From NCBI GenBank assembly GCA_945863085.1, contig CAMBCD010000032.1, positions 1-14,408 on the forward strand: a stretch of DNA of 14,408 nt, in the 5' to 3' direction. The position numbers were made by a program, and so were the translations under genes. Below, piece after piece: positions 1 through 6,684 of the stretch. Source of the DNA: Bordetella parapertussis (lineage in GTDB: Bacteria > Pseudomonadota > Gammaproteobacteria > Burkholderiales > SG8-41). The stretch's first letter is position 1. Each line of letters opens with the position of its first letter. The notes under the pieces are model-generated. The model had not been told where the DNA came from and did no database searches. It saw nothing but the letters and a program-made list of their open reading frames with translations.

Positions 1-1
1 G

Positions 2-730
2 GGCGTGGAGCTGTTGCGCTTCGACATGTCTGAATACATGGAGCGTCACGCCGTGTCGCGGCTGATCGGCGCGCCGCCCGGCTATATCGGGTTTGACCAG
101 GGCGGTCTGCTGACCGAAGCGATCACCAAAAATCCGTATTCGGTGCTGCTGCTCGACGAGATCGAGAAAGCGCACCCGGATATTTTCAACATCCTTCTGC
201 AGGTAATGGACCACGGCACGCTCACTGACAACAACGGCCGCAAGGCGGATTTCCGCAACGTGGTGATCGTGATGACCACCAATGCCGGTGCCGCCGAGCT
301 GTCGAAAACGTCCATGGGCTTTACCGCGGCGAAACAGTCCGGCGACGAGATGGGCGAGATCAAGCGCATGTTCACGCCGGAATTCCGCAACCGGCTGGAC
401 GGCATCATCTCCTTCCAGGCGCTCGATCGTGCGATCATCCTGCGTGTGGTCGACAAATTCCTGATGCAGCTCGAAGAGCAGTTGCACGAGAAGAAGGTCG
501 ATATCGGTTTCACGCCGGCGCTGCGTGAATATCTGGCCGACAAGGGTTTCGATCCGCAGATGGGGGCACGGCCCATGGCGCGCCTGATCCAGGACACTAT
601 CCGCAGTGCGCTGGCCGACGAACTGCTGTTCGGGCGCCTCGCCAGCGGCGGCAAGGTGACGGTCGATGTCGGCGACGACGGCAAGGTGCGGCTCGATTTT
701 GCCGAGGAACCGGTCGGCGTCGTCGTCTGA
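2..730 (+). CDS. clpA: ATP-dependent Clp protease ATP-binding subunit ClpA, C-terminal part (5' end outside window)
   Basis: This is the last 242 codons of ClpA, the AAA+ unfoldase that feeds substrates to the ClpP peptidase in the cytoplasm. The reading frame is open to the left edge, so the N-domain, the first AAA+ module and the D2 Walker A are outside the window. Visible D2 elements in order are the pore-loop region with GYIGFDQGG, Walker B (VLLLDEIEKAHPD), sensor 1 (MTTNAG), an SMGF tripeptide region where ClpA carries its ClpP-docking IGL loop, the arginine finger (FRNRLD) and sensor 2 (GARPMAR). The tail VDVGDDGKVRLDF ends in TGA and is shorter than the E. coli tail. The family call rests on near-continuous similarity to E. 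coli ClpA as remembered. The partner gene clpS, usually upstream, cannot be seen. A spacer of 145 bp separates it from the next gene, which looks unrelated in function. Confidence 0.96.
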   Translation, partial: GVELLRFDMSEYMERHAVSRLIGAPPGYIGFDQGGLLTEAITKNPYSVLLLDEIEKAHPDIFNILLQVMDHGTLTDNNGRKADFRNVVIVMTTNAGAAELSKTSMGFTAAKQSGDEMGEIKRMFTPEFRNRLDGIISFQALDRAIILRVVDKFLMQLEEQLHEKKVDIGFTPALREYLADKGFDPQMGARPMARLIQDTIRSALADELLFGRLASGGKVTVDVGDDGKVRLDFAEEPVGVVV

Positions 731-781
731 CGCGTCGCTGCTCCGGCAGTATCCCAGACCGCTTCCCCGCCGGTGGTTTTC

Positions 782-810
782 TTGACAGTATCGCCCTTTG
801 CGCGGACACT
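782..810 (+). promoter_or_regulatory. Candidate sigma70 promoter of the sulfide dehydrogenase genes
   Basis: A perfect -35 hexamer TTGACA lies at 782-787. After a 17-nt spacer comes GACACT (805-810), which matches the -10 consensus at only three positions. It would give a leader of about 60 nt before the cytochrome start at 876. The -35 and spacing are good and the -10 is poor, so an activator may be needed or the call may be wrong. Confidence 0.3.
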
Positions 811-865
811 GGAATCCATTAGAAAAGCCTGATGTATCAGGGTTTGTCGGTTCCACTCGTTGATT

Positions 866-872
866 GGAGGAG
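866..872 (+). promoter_or_regulatory. Ribosome binding site that sets the cytochrome c start
   Basis: GGAGGAG at 866-872 lies 3 nt before the ATG at 876. The frame is open further upstream to a TTG at 864, but that codon overlaps the start of this Shine-Dalgarno sequence, so 876 is preferred. The signal peptide also begins properly (MRK) from 876. Confidence 0.7.
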
Positions 873-875
873 CAC

Positions 876-1214
876 ATGCGTAAAGTAATGACCTTGCTGG
901 CCGCATTCGCCGCCGGCGGATTGGCGCAGCCTGCGGCGGCAGCCGATGCCCAGTATGCCCGCAGCCTGGCGGCCACCTGTTTCACCTGCCACGGCACCGA
1001 CGGCCGCAGCGTCGGTGGCGTGCCGCCCAGCCTCGCCGGACAGAACAGGGATTACCTGCTGAAGCAGCTGCAGGAATTCCGCGATGGCAAACGCCCGGCG
1101 ACGATCATGCATCAGCACGCCAAGGGTTATACCAATGAGCAACTCAATCTGATCGCGGGTTATTTCGCCGCAGTCATTCCCGGCCAGGCGGCATCAGCGC
1201 CGGTTGTGAAGTAG
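876..1214 (+). CDS. fccA: Monoheme c-type cytochrome, probable cytochrome subunit of flavocytochrome c sulfide dehydrogenase
   Basis: A 112-residue periplasmic class I cytochrome c. It starts with a Sec signal peptide (MRK, then a hydrophobic stretch to about residue 17, likely cleavage near PAAAA-D at 23/24). The single heme motif CFTCH is at residues 35-39. The sixth ligand is probably Met78 in PATIMH, a setting common in small cytochromes of this class. It lies 8 bp upstream of the FccB-type flavoprotein and is surely co-transcribed, so it most likely accepts electrons from that FAD subunit during sulfide oxidation and passes them to the respiratory chain. Allochromatium has a diheme partner, but monoheme partners are known, so the single heme is not aberrant. 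From sequence alone it could be any small cytochrome c of the c553 type. The assignment as FccA rests on the neighbour. Confidence 0.85.
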   Translation: MRKVMTLLAAFAAGGLAQPAAAADAQYARSLAATCFTCHGTDGRSVGGVPPSLAGQNRDYLLKQLQEFRDGKRPATIMHQHAKGYTNEQLNLIAGYFAAVIPGQAASAPVVK

Positions 1215-1222
1215 GGGGGGCC

Positions 1223-2491
1223 ATGATTCTATCCAGACGTGAATTCATCAAATGGAGCGCCGCAGGCGCGGGTGCCACCGCAGTGGCCGGATGCGCCAGC
1301 ATGGGCGGCAGCGCGGGACGCGTGGTGGTTGTCGGCGGCGGTTACGGCGGCGCGACCGCAGCGAAATTCATCAAATTGTGGGCCCCCGACATCGACGTGA
1401 CGCTGGTCGAACCCAACCAGCATTTCATTTCCTGCCCGATCAGCAACCTGGTGCTCGGCGGCAACGCGCAGATGGCCGACATCACCTTCAGTTACGAAGG
1501 ACTGCGCAGCCGCGGCATTCGCGTCATCCGCGACTCTGCAGTGGCCATTGATGCCGAAAAACGCCAGGTGCGCCTGGCTGGTGGTGAAAGCCTGTCTTAT
1601 GATCGCGCCATCGTGTCGCCCGGCATGGAATTCATGTTTGACCAGATTCCGGCGCTGAAAAGCACGGACGCCCAGAACCGGATATTGCATGCCTGGAAAG
1701 CCGGCGCGCAGACTGTGGCCCTGCGCAACCAGCTCACCGCAATGCCCGACGGCGGTGTCTACGTGCTGCAGATCCCGATGGCGCCCTACCGCTGCCCGCC
1801 AGGACCGTACGAACGCGTGTGCCAGGTCGCCAGCTATCTGAAAAAAGCGAAACCGAAATCGAAAATCATCGTGCTCGATTCCAATCCCGACATCACATCG
1901 AAAAAGGGATTGTTCCTCGCAGCATGGAACGGCCTGTACAAGGGCATGATCGACTATCGCCCGAACAGCGAGATTGCCGACGTCGACATCAAGGGCATGA
2001 CCGTCAAACTGCAGTTCGACAACGTCAAGGGCAATGTACTCAACGTGGTGCCGGCGCAGCGTGCGGCCGACATCGCCGTGAAAAGCGGTCTGGTCACGGC
2101 GAACAGCCGCTGGTGCGGTGTCGACTGGACCAGTTGCGAATCCACCGTGGTCAAGGGTGTGCATGTGCTCGGTGACGCGACGCTGTCGGCGGCTGCGATG
2201 CCGAAATCCGGCAGCATGGCCAACCAGCATGCCAAGGTCTGCGCGGCCGCGGTCGTTGCGCTGCTGAAGGGCCAGCCGGTGAACGCCGACCCCATGATGA
2301 TGAACACCTGCTACAGTTTCGTCAGCGGTGACAGCGCGATGCATGTCGCGTCGGTGCATCGTTACGACGCGACCCAGAAAAGCATCCTGCCGGTCAAAGG
2401 CGGCGGCGGAATTTCCGCGGCGGCGAGCAGCGCTGAGGCGGCTTACGCCTGGGGCTGGGCGCGCAACATCTGGGCGGAAGCGCTGACCTGA
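1223..2491 (+). CDS. fccB: Flavocytochrome c sulfide dehydrogenase, FAD-binding flavoprotein subunit (FccB/SoxF type)
   Basis: A 422-residue exported flavoprotein that oxidises sulfide to sulfur, or acts in the Sox context as SoxF. It belongs to the two-dinucleotide-binding-domain family related to sulfide:quinone reductase. The N-terminus has a twin-arginine signal (SRREFIKWS, residues 4-12) ending in a lipobox-like AVAGC with Cys24. The FAD-binding glycine motif is VVVGGGYGG (about 35-43), followed by the acidic VEPN. Two cysteines sit in the positions known for the redox-active disulfide of FccB: Cys191 in YRCPPGPYE and Cys363 in NTCYSF. The C-terminal HVLGDAT segment binds the flavin ribityl chain in relatives, and PKSGSMAN follows it. 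Length and domain order fit the family. The run of G before the ATG (1214-1220) serves as its RBS. It ends with TGA and a strong terminator follows 23 bp later. Confidence 0.94.
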   Translation: MILSRREFIKWSAAGAGATAVAGCASMGGSAGRVVVVGGGYGGATAAKFIKLWAPDIDVTLVEPNQHFISCPISNLVLGGNAQMADITFSYEGLRSRGIRVIRDSAVAIDAEKRQVRLAGGESLSYDRAIVSPGMEFMFDQIPALKSTDAQNRILHAWKAGAQTVALRNQLTAMPDGGVYVLQIPMAPYRCPPGPYERVCQVASYLKKAKPKSKIIVLDSNPDITSKKGLFLAAWNGLYKGMIDYRPNSEIADVDIKGMTVKLQFDNVKGNVLNVVPAQRAADIAVKSGLVTANSRWCGVDWTSCESTVVKGVHVLGDATLSAAAMPKSGSMANQHAKVCAAAVVALLKGQPVNADPMMMNTCYSFVSGDSAMHVASVHRYDATQKSILPVKGGGGISAAASSAEAAYAWGWARNIWAEALT

Positions 2492-2513
2492 GTGGTTTGC
2501 TTTGATGTGGCAG

Positions 2514-2538
2514 AAAAGGGACGCCATGCGTCCCTTTT
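2514..2538. terminator. Bidirectional rho-independent terminator between convergent operons
   Basis: The perfect stem AAAAGGGACG (2514-2523) pairs with CGTCCCTTTT (2529-2538) around a 5-nt loop, and the T run continues to 2540. The stem begins with four A, so the minus strand also ends in a U tract. It lies 23 bp after fccB and 27 bp after the stop of the minus-strand DUF2784 gene and can serve both. Confidence 0.9.
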
Positions 2539-2564
2539 TTATTGGCCGGCCTTGGTTTCTTCCT

Positions 2565-2936
2565 TCAAGTCCGCTGCGGAGGAATGCGCCACCAGGTCAG
2601 CGCGACCAGGGCGGCAAAAGAAAAATAAGCCGTGGTAAACATCCACGCCGGCAGATCGTAAAACAGCAGGGCATGGATCCAGCGCGCGATAAAACTTTTA
2701 TCCGGGGTCGTGCCGCGCAGCGCGTCTTCCCACAGCGTCAGCGGACACCAGATGCCGGCAGCAGCTTCAGCGCTGACGATCAGGATGGCAGCGAGATGGG
2801 TGATGCGGTAACGGAAACTGCGGATCCAGCGCCAGCCGGCCACGGCGCCGATCCAGATCAGCGGCAGGCTGAGTACGACAAACAGCACAAACGCGAAATG
2901 AACAATGAGGATGAAATCCGCGAGCAGCAGCTTCAA
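2565..2936 (-). CDS. DUF2784 family small membrane protein
   Basis: A 123-residue protein with about four hydrophobic segments and the hallmarks of DUF2784: an N-terminal FILIVHFAFVLFVVL helix, HLAAILIV, then GIWCPLTLWED, and FIARWIHALLFYDLP before a last helix ending TWW. The family has no established function; it sits in the inner membrane. The start is a TTG at 2934-2936, supported by GGAG on the minus strand (plus positions 2945-2948) eight nt upstream and by the family's usual N-terminus. It begins 21 bp after the sulfurtransferase stop, so the two are probably one operon. Nothing in the sequence ties it chemically to sulfur. Confidence 0.88.
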   Translation of the reverse strand: MKLLLADFILIVHFAFVLFVVLSLPLIWIGAVAGWRWIRSFRYRITHLAAILIVSAEAAAGIWCPLTLWEDALRGTTPDKSFIARWIHALLFYDLPAWMFTTAYFSFAALVALTWWRIPPQRT

Positions 2937-2944
2937 GCGCTGTG

Positions 2945-2948
2945 CTCC
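2945..2948 (-). promoter_or_regulatory. Ribosome binding site that supports a TTG start
   Basis: GGAG on the minus strand is followed by 8 nt and then the TTG start of the DUF2784 gene. This makes the non-ATG start credible, and no ATG lies nearby in this frame. Confidence 0.5.
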
Positions 2949-2957
2949 GGCGCGCGG

Positions 2958-3809
2958 TCAGGCGTCGCCGCGCGCGACGGGCCGCCGGCGGTCGCTGACC
3001 CATTCGCTCCATGAACCCGGATAGAGGCGGGAACCCGCCAGACCGGCCACTTCCATTGCCAGCAGGTTGTGGCAGGCAGTGACGCCGGAGCCGCACTGGT
3101 GGACGATGGCGTCCGGCGTGTGACCATCGAGCATGGTGCCGAATTCCTGTTTCAGCGCAGCCGGCGGTTTGAAGCGGCCATCGGTGTCGAGGTTGAGTTT
3201 GAAAAAACGGTTGGCGGCACCAGGGATATGTCCGGCCACCGGATCCAGGGTTTCATTTTCACCGCGGTAACGGTCGCTGCTGCGCGCATCGACCACCAGC
3301 GCCTTGCGATCCTGCAGATTGGCGAGTAATTGCGCACTGTCGACGGCGATCTGGGTCTGCGCTTTGCCATTGAAGCTTGTTGGTTCCACGGCTGGTTGCG
3401 CCACCGTCACCGGCAATCCGGCTTTGATCCAGGCCTGCCAGCCGCCGTCGAGTACCGCCACTTTGCTGTGTCCCACCCAGCGCAGCATCCACCACAAGCG
3501 CGACGCGTAGACGCCGCCGGTTTCATCGTAGGCCACGACCTGCGTGTTGTTGCCGATGCCCAGTGCGCCCAGGCGCAGGCAGAACGTGGCGGGATGCGGC
3601 AGCGGATGGCGACCGGTGAGTCCGGTCTTCGGACCCGACAGATCGACGTCGAGATGCAGGAAACGCGCGCCGGGTATGTGTCCGGCGCGGTAGGCCTTGT
3701 AACCGGCGCTGTGGTTGGCGAGATCATGCCTGCAGTCGCAGATGACCCACTGCGGATCGTCGAGGTGAGCCGCGGTTTGTTCAGCGCTGACGAGCGTGGT
3801 GTGGGCCAT
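2958..3809 (-). CDS. sseA: Two-domain sulfurtransferase, 3-mercaptopyruvate sulfurtransferase type
   Basis: A 283-residue tandem rhodanese. Domain 1 (about 5-125) has WVICDCRHDL, GHIPGARFL and the DGGWQAW hinge region. Domain 2 (about 160-275) has VVDARSSDRYRG, GHIPGA and the active-site loop with Cys239 in HQCGSGVTA. The CGSGVTA loop is typical of mercaptopyruvate sulfurtransferases, while thiosulfate rhodaneses usually have CRKGVTA. It moves sulfane sulfur from 3-mercaptopyruvate to thiols or cyanide, in the cytoplasm since no signal peptide is seen. The ATG at 3809 (MAHTTLVS) fits the family. The frame stays open to a GTG at 3872, but neither start has a good Shine-Dalgarno sequence. It faces the sulfide dehydrogenase genes convergently, and it may handle sulfane sulfur made by them, which is inference. 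Confidence 0.92.
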   Translation of the reverse strand: MAHTTLVSAEQTAAHLDDPQWVICDCRHDLANHSAGYKAYRAGHIPGARFLHLDVDLSGPKTGLTGRHPLPHPATFCLRLGALGIGNNTQVVAYDETGGVYASRLWWMLRWVGHSKVAVLDGGWQAWIKAGLPVTVAQPAVEPTSFNGKAQTQIAVDSAQLLANLQDRKALVVDARSSDRYRGENETLDPVAGHIPGAANRFFKLNLDTDGRFKPPAALKQEFGTMLDGHTPDAIVHQCGSGVTACHNLLAMEVAGLAGSRLYPGSWSEWVSDRRRPVARGDA

Positions 3810-3840
3810 GGCGACAGTCCGGCTGTTGGGTGAGGGGGCA

Positions 3841-3868
3841 AAGGTAACAAACGCCGATTGAAAATCAA
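3841..3868 (-). promoter_or_regulatory. Candidate promoter of the sseA-DUF2784 operon
   Basis: On the minus strand TTGATT (plus 3863-3868) is followed by a 16-nt spacer and TACCTT (plus 3841-3846). It lies about 30-60 nt before the ATG at 3809 in an AT-rich spacer. The hexamers are imperfect. Confidence 0.25.
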
Positions 3869-3907
3869 GCACAGAAAAAAATTAAGGCAGCATTTGATCG
3901 AACGCCG

Positions 3908-3937
3908 AAAAAGCTACGGCGACCATCGGCCGCCGTA
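3908..3937 (-). terminator. Rho-independent terminator after the Rieske oxygenase gene
   Basis: The arms TACGGCG (3915-3921) and CGCCGTA (3931-3937) form a 7-bp stem. Reading the minus strand, it is followed by GCTTTTTC (A run at plus 3908-3912). It lies about 35 bp after the Rieske gene stop and separates it from sseA. Confidence 0.65.
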
Positions 3938-3971
3938 AGTTAATTATAAGTATTTGATTTTATTTAATAAA

Positions 3972-5075
3972 TTAAATATGTGGCGCCACTTCCCGGCGCA
4001 GGAATTCATGGAAATGCACCATGCCGTCTTCCAATGGTGACTGGTACGGACCGGTTTCGCTGCGGCCCTGCTGCCACAGGGCGCGGCGGCCTTCGGTCAT
4101 GCGCGCAATGATCTCGGCGTCTTCAACCGCTGTTTCGCGGTACGCGGCCTGTTCGGCTTCGACGAATTCGCGTTCGAACAGGGCGATGTCTTCCGGATAA
4201 TAAAACTCGACGATGTTGCTGCAGGCTTCGGGGCCGCGCGGAATGATCGCACTGATCACCAGCACATGCGGATACCACTCGACCATGATGTTGGGGAAAT
4301 AGGTCAGCCAGATCGCACCGTGCGCGGGCTGTTTGTTTTCACCATGGCGCAGCAGCTGTTCATGCCAGCGCTGGTAGACCGCGCTGCCGGGACGCGCGAG
4401 CTGGTTCTTGATGCCGCAGGTCTGCACGCTGTACCAGTCACCGAATTCCCACTGCAGGTCGGAGACGTTGACGAACTGGCCGAGTCCCGGATGGAAGGGC
4501 TCGACGTGGTAATCCTCGAGATAGACCTCGATGAAGGTTTTCCAGTTGCAGGCGTATTCCTCGACTTCAACGCGGTCGAGCCTGTAGCCGGAGAAATCGA
4601 GATCCTGCATCACGCCCATTTTTGCCAGGTCGCGCGCCACATCGCGTTTGCCCGAGAACAGCAGTCCGTTCCAGCGTGTCAGCGGCGTGCGTGCCAGATC
4701 CAGGCAGGGGTTCTCGGCGAAATGCGGTGCGCCCAGCAGTTTGCCGTCGAGACCGTAGGTCCAGCGATGCAGCGGGCAGATGATGTTTTTGGTATTGCCG
4801 CGATCCTTGAGGATCACCGCCTGGCGATGGCGGCAGATGTTCGACAGCAGCTCGACGCCATTGCTGTTATGCACCAGCGCTTGTGCGTTGCCCTGCCAGC
4901 TCAGTGCCTGGTAATCGCCGACATTCGGCGCCATCAGTTCGTGGCCGACATAACCCGGGCCGTTGGCGAACAGCAGGCGCTGCTCGGCCTCGTAAATCCG
5001 GGCATCGAAGTACCACTGCACAGGGAGTTGCGGTGCGGTCTTGCGAAAGGCGGTGACGCTGGAGAGGTCGGACAT
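3972..5075 (-). CDS. Rieske [2Fe-2S] non-heme iron oxygenase, alpha subunit (aromatic-ring-hydroxylating type)
   Basis: A 367-residue cytoplasmic oxygenase component. The Rieske centre is C81-R-H83 with C100-P-L-H103. The catalytic domain has the NWKTFIEVYLEDYHVEPFH block: Asp188 is the probable bridge to the Rieske cluster, His190 and His195 are iron ligands, and Asp319 in VEDAEIIARMTEGRR is the likely third ligand. Such enzymes hydroxylate or demethylate aromatic or quaternary amine substrates with electrons from a reductase. No reductase, ferredoxin or beta subunit gene is nearby, so a partner must be encoded elsewhere. The substrate cannot be told from sequence. The N-terminus (PVQWYFDARIYEAEQ) resembles single-subunit oxygenases related to choline and carnitine monooxygenase. 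It starts at ATG 5075 without a clear Shine-Dalgarno sequence, and terminators on both sides make it a single-gene unit. Confidence 0.88.
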   Translation of the reverse strand: MSDLSSVTAFRKTAPQLPVQWYFDARIYEAEQRLLFANGPGYVGHELMAPNVGDYQALSWQGNAQALVHNSNGVELLSNICRHRQAVILKDRGNTKNIICPLHRWTYGLDGKLLGAPHFAENPCLDLARTPLTRWNGLLFSGKRDVARDLAKMGVMQDLDFSGYRLDRVEVEEYACNWKTFIEVYLEDYHVEPFHPGLGQFVNVSDLQWEFGDWYSVQTCGIKNQLARPGSAVYQRWHEQLLRHGENKQPAHGAIWLTYFPNIMVEWYPHVLVISAIIPRGPEACSNIVEFYYPEDIALFEREFVEAEQAAYRETAVEDAEIIARMTEGRRALWQQGRSETGPYQSPLEDGMVHFHEFLRREVAPHI

Positions 5076-5119
5076 GCAGCAGGGGTGATTACAGTTTGGG
5101 CGGCCGGTGGCGGTGTTTC

Positions 5120-5134
5120 AAGAATATGATTCTT
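5120..5134. promoter_or_regulatory. 15-bp palindrome upstream of the Rieske gene, candidate operator
   Basis: AAGAAT-ATG-ATTCTT is a perfect inverted repeat with 6-bp arms, 44 bp before the Rieske start. On the minus strand it runs directly into TTGAAA, a possible -35 element, so a bound regulator could control this gene. No good -10 was found at the expected distance. The regulator is unknown. Confidence 0.4.
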
Positions 5135-5173
5135 AAGGATTTTGGGGCTGGGTCAGCGTCCCGGGTGTGGCGG

Positions 5174-5205
5174 CAAAAAGAGGGGGCTATTCTTTCCCAG
5201 CCCCC
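5174..5205 (-). terminator. Rho-independent terminator of the transferase end of the arsenosugar block
   Basis: GGGGGCT (5182-5188) and AGCCCCC (5199-5205) form a stem with a 10-nt loop. On the minus strand it is followed by TCTTTTTG (A run at plus 5175-5179). It lies about 150 bp after the stop at 5353. A run of eight C (5201-5208) forms one arm. Confidence 0.7.
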
Positions 5206-5303
5206 CCCAAAAGGCAATCAAAATTTCGCCAGGGCGCGGCCGTGTCAGCCGGCAGGGAATTTATAAGTCTTTGTTTATAAAAATAAATATATCCGAAATA
5301 AGC

Positions 5304-5327
5304 GCTTGCGCAAGCATTGGCGCAAGC
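5304..5327 (-). terminator. Hairpin just after the last transferase gene, weak terminator or mRNA end structure
   Basis: GCTTGCGC (5304-5311) pairs with GCGCAAGC (5320-5327) around an 8-nt loop. On the minus strand a T-rich but interrupted stretch (TTATTT) follows. It may protect the 3' end or terminate partially, since a better terminator lies downstream at 5174-5205. The 5209-5300 stretch between them is AT-rich with no gene. Confidence 0.4.
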
Positions 5328-5352
5328 CGGCATGATGATCGGCAGCAAGAGC

Positions 5353-5997
5353 TCAAAGCGGTGACGGTGCAACGTCAAGCAATCCCGATTGTTGCAGGCG
5401 CTGGCAATCCTCCGGCCGGTCGACGTCCCACAGCGTTTCCAGCTCACTCCAGCGCAAGCCCTGCCCGCGCAGGCGCTCGCGGGTCTGTGCCATGACCGCA
5501 GCTTCCCCCCAGGCGATGCCGGCAAACAATTCCGGAGCCGCGCGTGACAAACCGATCAGCGCATAACCGCCATCTTCGGCCGGCACGAACACTGCGTCAT
5601 CACCGCTGCGCAGCGCGGCGGCCGCCTGTTGCAGGTGGCGCGCGGTCAGAGCCGGACAGTCGGCGCCGATGCAGATGGCGTGGGTGGCGTGTTGCAGTGT
5701 CGCGGCAAAGGCATGGGCCATGCGTGCACCCAAATCTGCGCCGTGCTGGATCTGCAGGGTGGCGCCGGATTGTTGTGCGGCGGATTGCAGGAATGCATCG
5801 CCGGCATCAGGTGCACACCACAACGCGAGGCTGTCCGGCGCCGCAACGCGTGCCGTGGCCAGCGCGCGGGTGATCAGCCGGCCGTGCAACGTGGCGGCGC
5901 CCGCGGCGCCCAGCAGGGGAATCAGCCGCGTTTTCGCCGCACCGGCGACCGGCGCCCTGGCGAATACCAGAATGGCGGTTTCAGTTTTTCCGGGCAT
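5353..5997 (-). CDS. TIGR04282-type (DUF2064) glycosyltransferase, arsenosugar-biosynthesis associated
   Basis: A 214-residue cytoplasmic nucleotide-sugar or nucleotidyl-transferase-like protein with a GT-A fold. Family marks in order are ILVFARAPVAGAAKTRL (8-24), with the Lys-Thr-Arg nucleotide-binding run, GADLGARM, ICIGADCPALT with the putative metal-binding Asp, PAEDGGYALIGL, and the terminal LWDVDRPED. These match the family called transferase 1, rSAM/selenodomain-associated, later arsenosugar biosynthesis glycosyltransferase. The acceptor is presumed to be the deoxyribosyl or ribosyl arsenical, or its glycerol-type aglycone. The ATG at 5997 gives the usual N-terminus. The frame stays open to a GTG at 6027. 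Either start overlaps the preceding transferase gene (stop at 5981), which suggests coupled translation. It is the last gene of its operon. Confidence 0.88.
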   Translation of the reverse strand: MPGKTETAILVFARAPVAGAAKTRLIPLLGAAGAATLHGRLITRALATARVAAPDSLALWCAPDAGDAFLQSAAQQSGATLQIQHGADLGARMAHAFAATLQHATHAICIGADCPALTARHLQQAAAALRSGDDAVFVPAEDGGYALIGLSRAAPELFAGIAWGEAAVMAQTRERLRGQGLRWSELETLWDVDRPEDCQRLQQSGLLDVAPSPL

Positions 5998-6664
5998 ACC
6001 GCAGCGCAAGTTTGTCCGGGTCGGCACCCAGCCAGTAGGCGAGGCGCAATCGCCACATCAGCGCAATCGTGCGCCACACGCCATGTTGCTCCCAGCGCCG
6101 TCCCGAGGTTGTCAGCGGATGGGCGATGCACAGCGGTGCGCCGTAGATTTTCAGCTGTTTTGAAAACGCGATGTCTTCCATCAGCGCGATTTCCGGGAAT
6201 CGTCCGGCGGCTTCGAACAGGGAGCGCGTGACGAATATCGCCTGGTCGCCGGTGGCGATGCCGGTCAGCCGCGAGCGCCGGTTCATCATCCAGGCAACGA
6301 CCTTGAGCAGCGGGTGTGTGCCGCTGATGCGCACATCAAAACGCCCCCAGCTGCGGCGGCTGCGCGCAAGGCCGTCGATCATCAGGCCGTCGGCGTTTTC
6401 CGGCAGGCGGGTGTCGGCGTGCAGGAAACAGAGGATTTCTCCGCTGGCCGCCGCGGCGCCGGCGTTCATCTGCCGTGCGCGGCCACGTTCGGCAGTGAGT
6501 ACCCGGTCGGCTTGTGCACCGGCGAGCGCGACGGTGTCGTCACTGCTGCCGCCATCGACGACGACGATTTCCACCCCGCGCCGGCGCAGTGGCTGCAGGC
6601 TGCCGAGCGTTGAGGTGATGTGGGCGGCTTCGTTGAGCGCGGGAATGATGATGGAGAGGGACAC
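5981..6664 (-). CDS. TIGR04283-type family 2 glycosyltransferase, arsenosugar-biosynthesis associated
   Basis: A 227-residue GT2 enzyme. It opens with LSIIIPALNEAAHI, then IVVVDGGSSDDT, the family signature GRARQMNAGA, FLHADTRLP (the DXD-like metal site), WGRFDVRI, RSRLTGIATGDQAIFV, MEDIAFSKQL and TSGRRWEQHG. The string of matches to TIGR04283 (transferase 2, rSAM/selenodomain-associated) is nearly complete. It probably transfers a sugar during arsenosugar assembly together with the TIGR04282 protein. There is a possible membrane-associated stretch near the C-terminus (RTIALMWRLRLAYWLG). I chose the GTG at 6664, 20 bp after the DUF547 stop, because the family starts at this point. A TTG at 6712 would extend it by 16 residues into DUF547. 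Neither has a strong RBS. Confidence 0.9.
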   Translation of the reverse strand: MSLSIIIPALNEAAHITSTLGSLQPLRRRGVEIVVVDGGSSDDTVALAGAQADRVLTAERGRARQMNAGAAAASGEILCFLHADTRLPENADGLMIDGLARSRRSWGRFDVRISGTHPLLKVVAWMMNRRSRLTGIATGDQAIFVTRSLFEAAGRFPEIALMEDIAFSKQLKIYGAPLCIAHPLTTSGRRWEQHGVWRTIALMWRLRLAYWLGADPDKLALRYARKN

Positions 6665-6684
6665 GGGTGGATCAGGCGGCTCTT

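Noticed and set aside
82..906. A 274-codon open frame antisense to clpA
   Set aside because: It covers the strongly conserved ClpA frame and reads as Ser/Arg-rich low-complexity sequence.
1229..2527. A 432-codon open frame antisense to fccB
   Set aside because: It is the mirror of a confidently identified flavoprotein in high-GC DNA. Its translation is rich in His/Arg/Ala with no family likeness.
2502..3014. A 170-codon frame on the plus strand over the DUF2784 gene
   Set aside because: It begins inside the terminator hairpin region, and the minus strand carries a clear family protein with an RBS.
4266..5129. A 287-codon open frame antisense to the Rieske oxygenase gene
   Set aside because: The opposite frame has all Rieske and iron ligands. 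This one has no recognisable motif or RBS.
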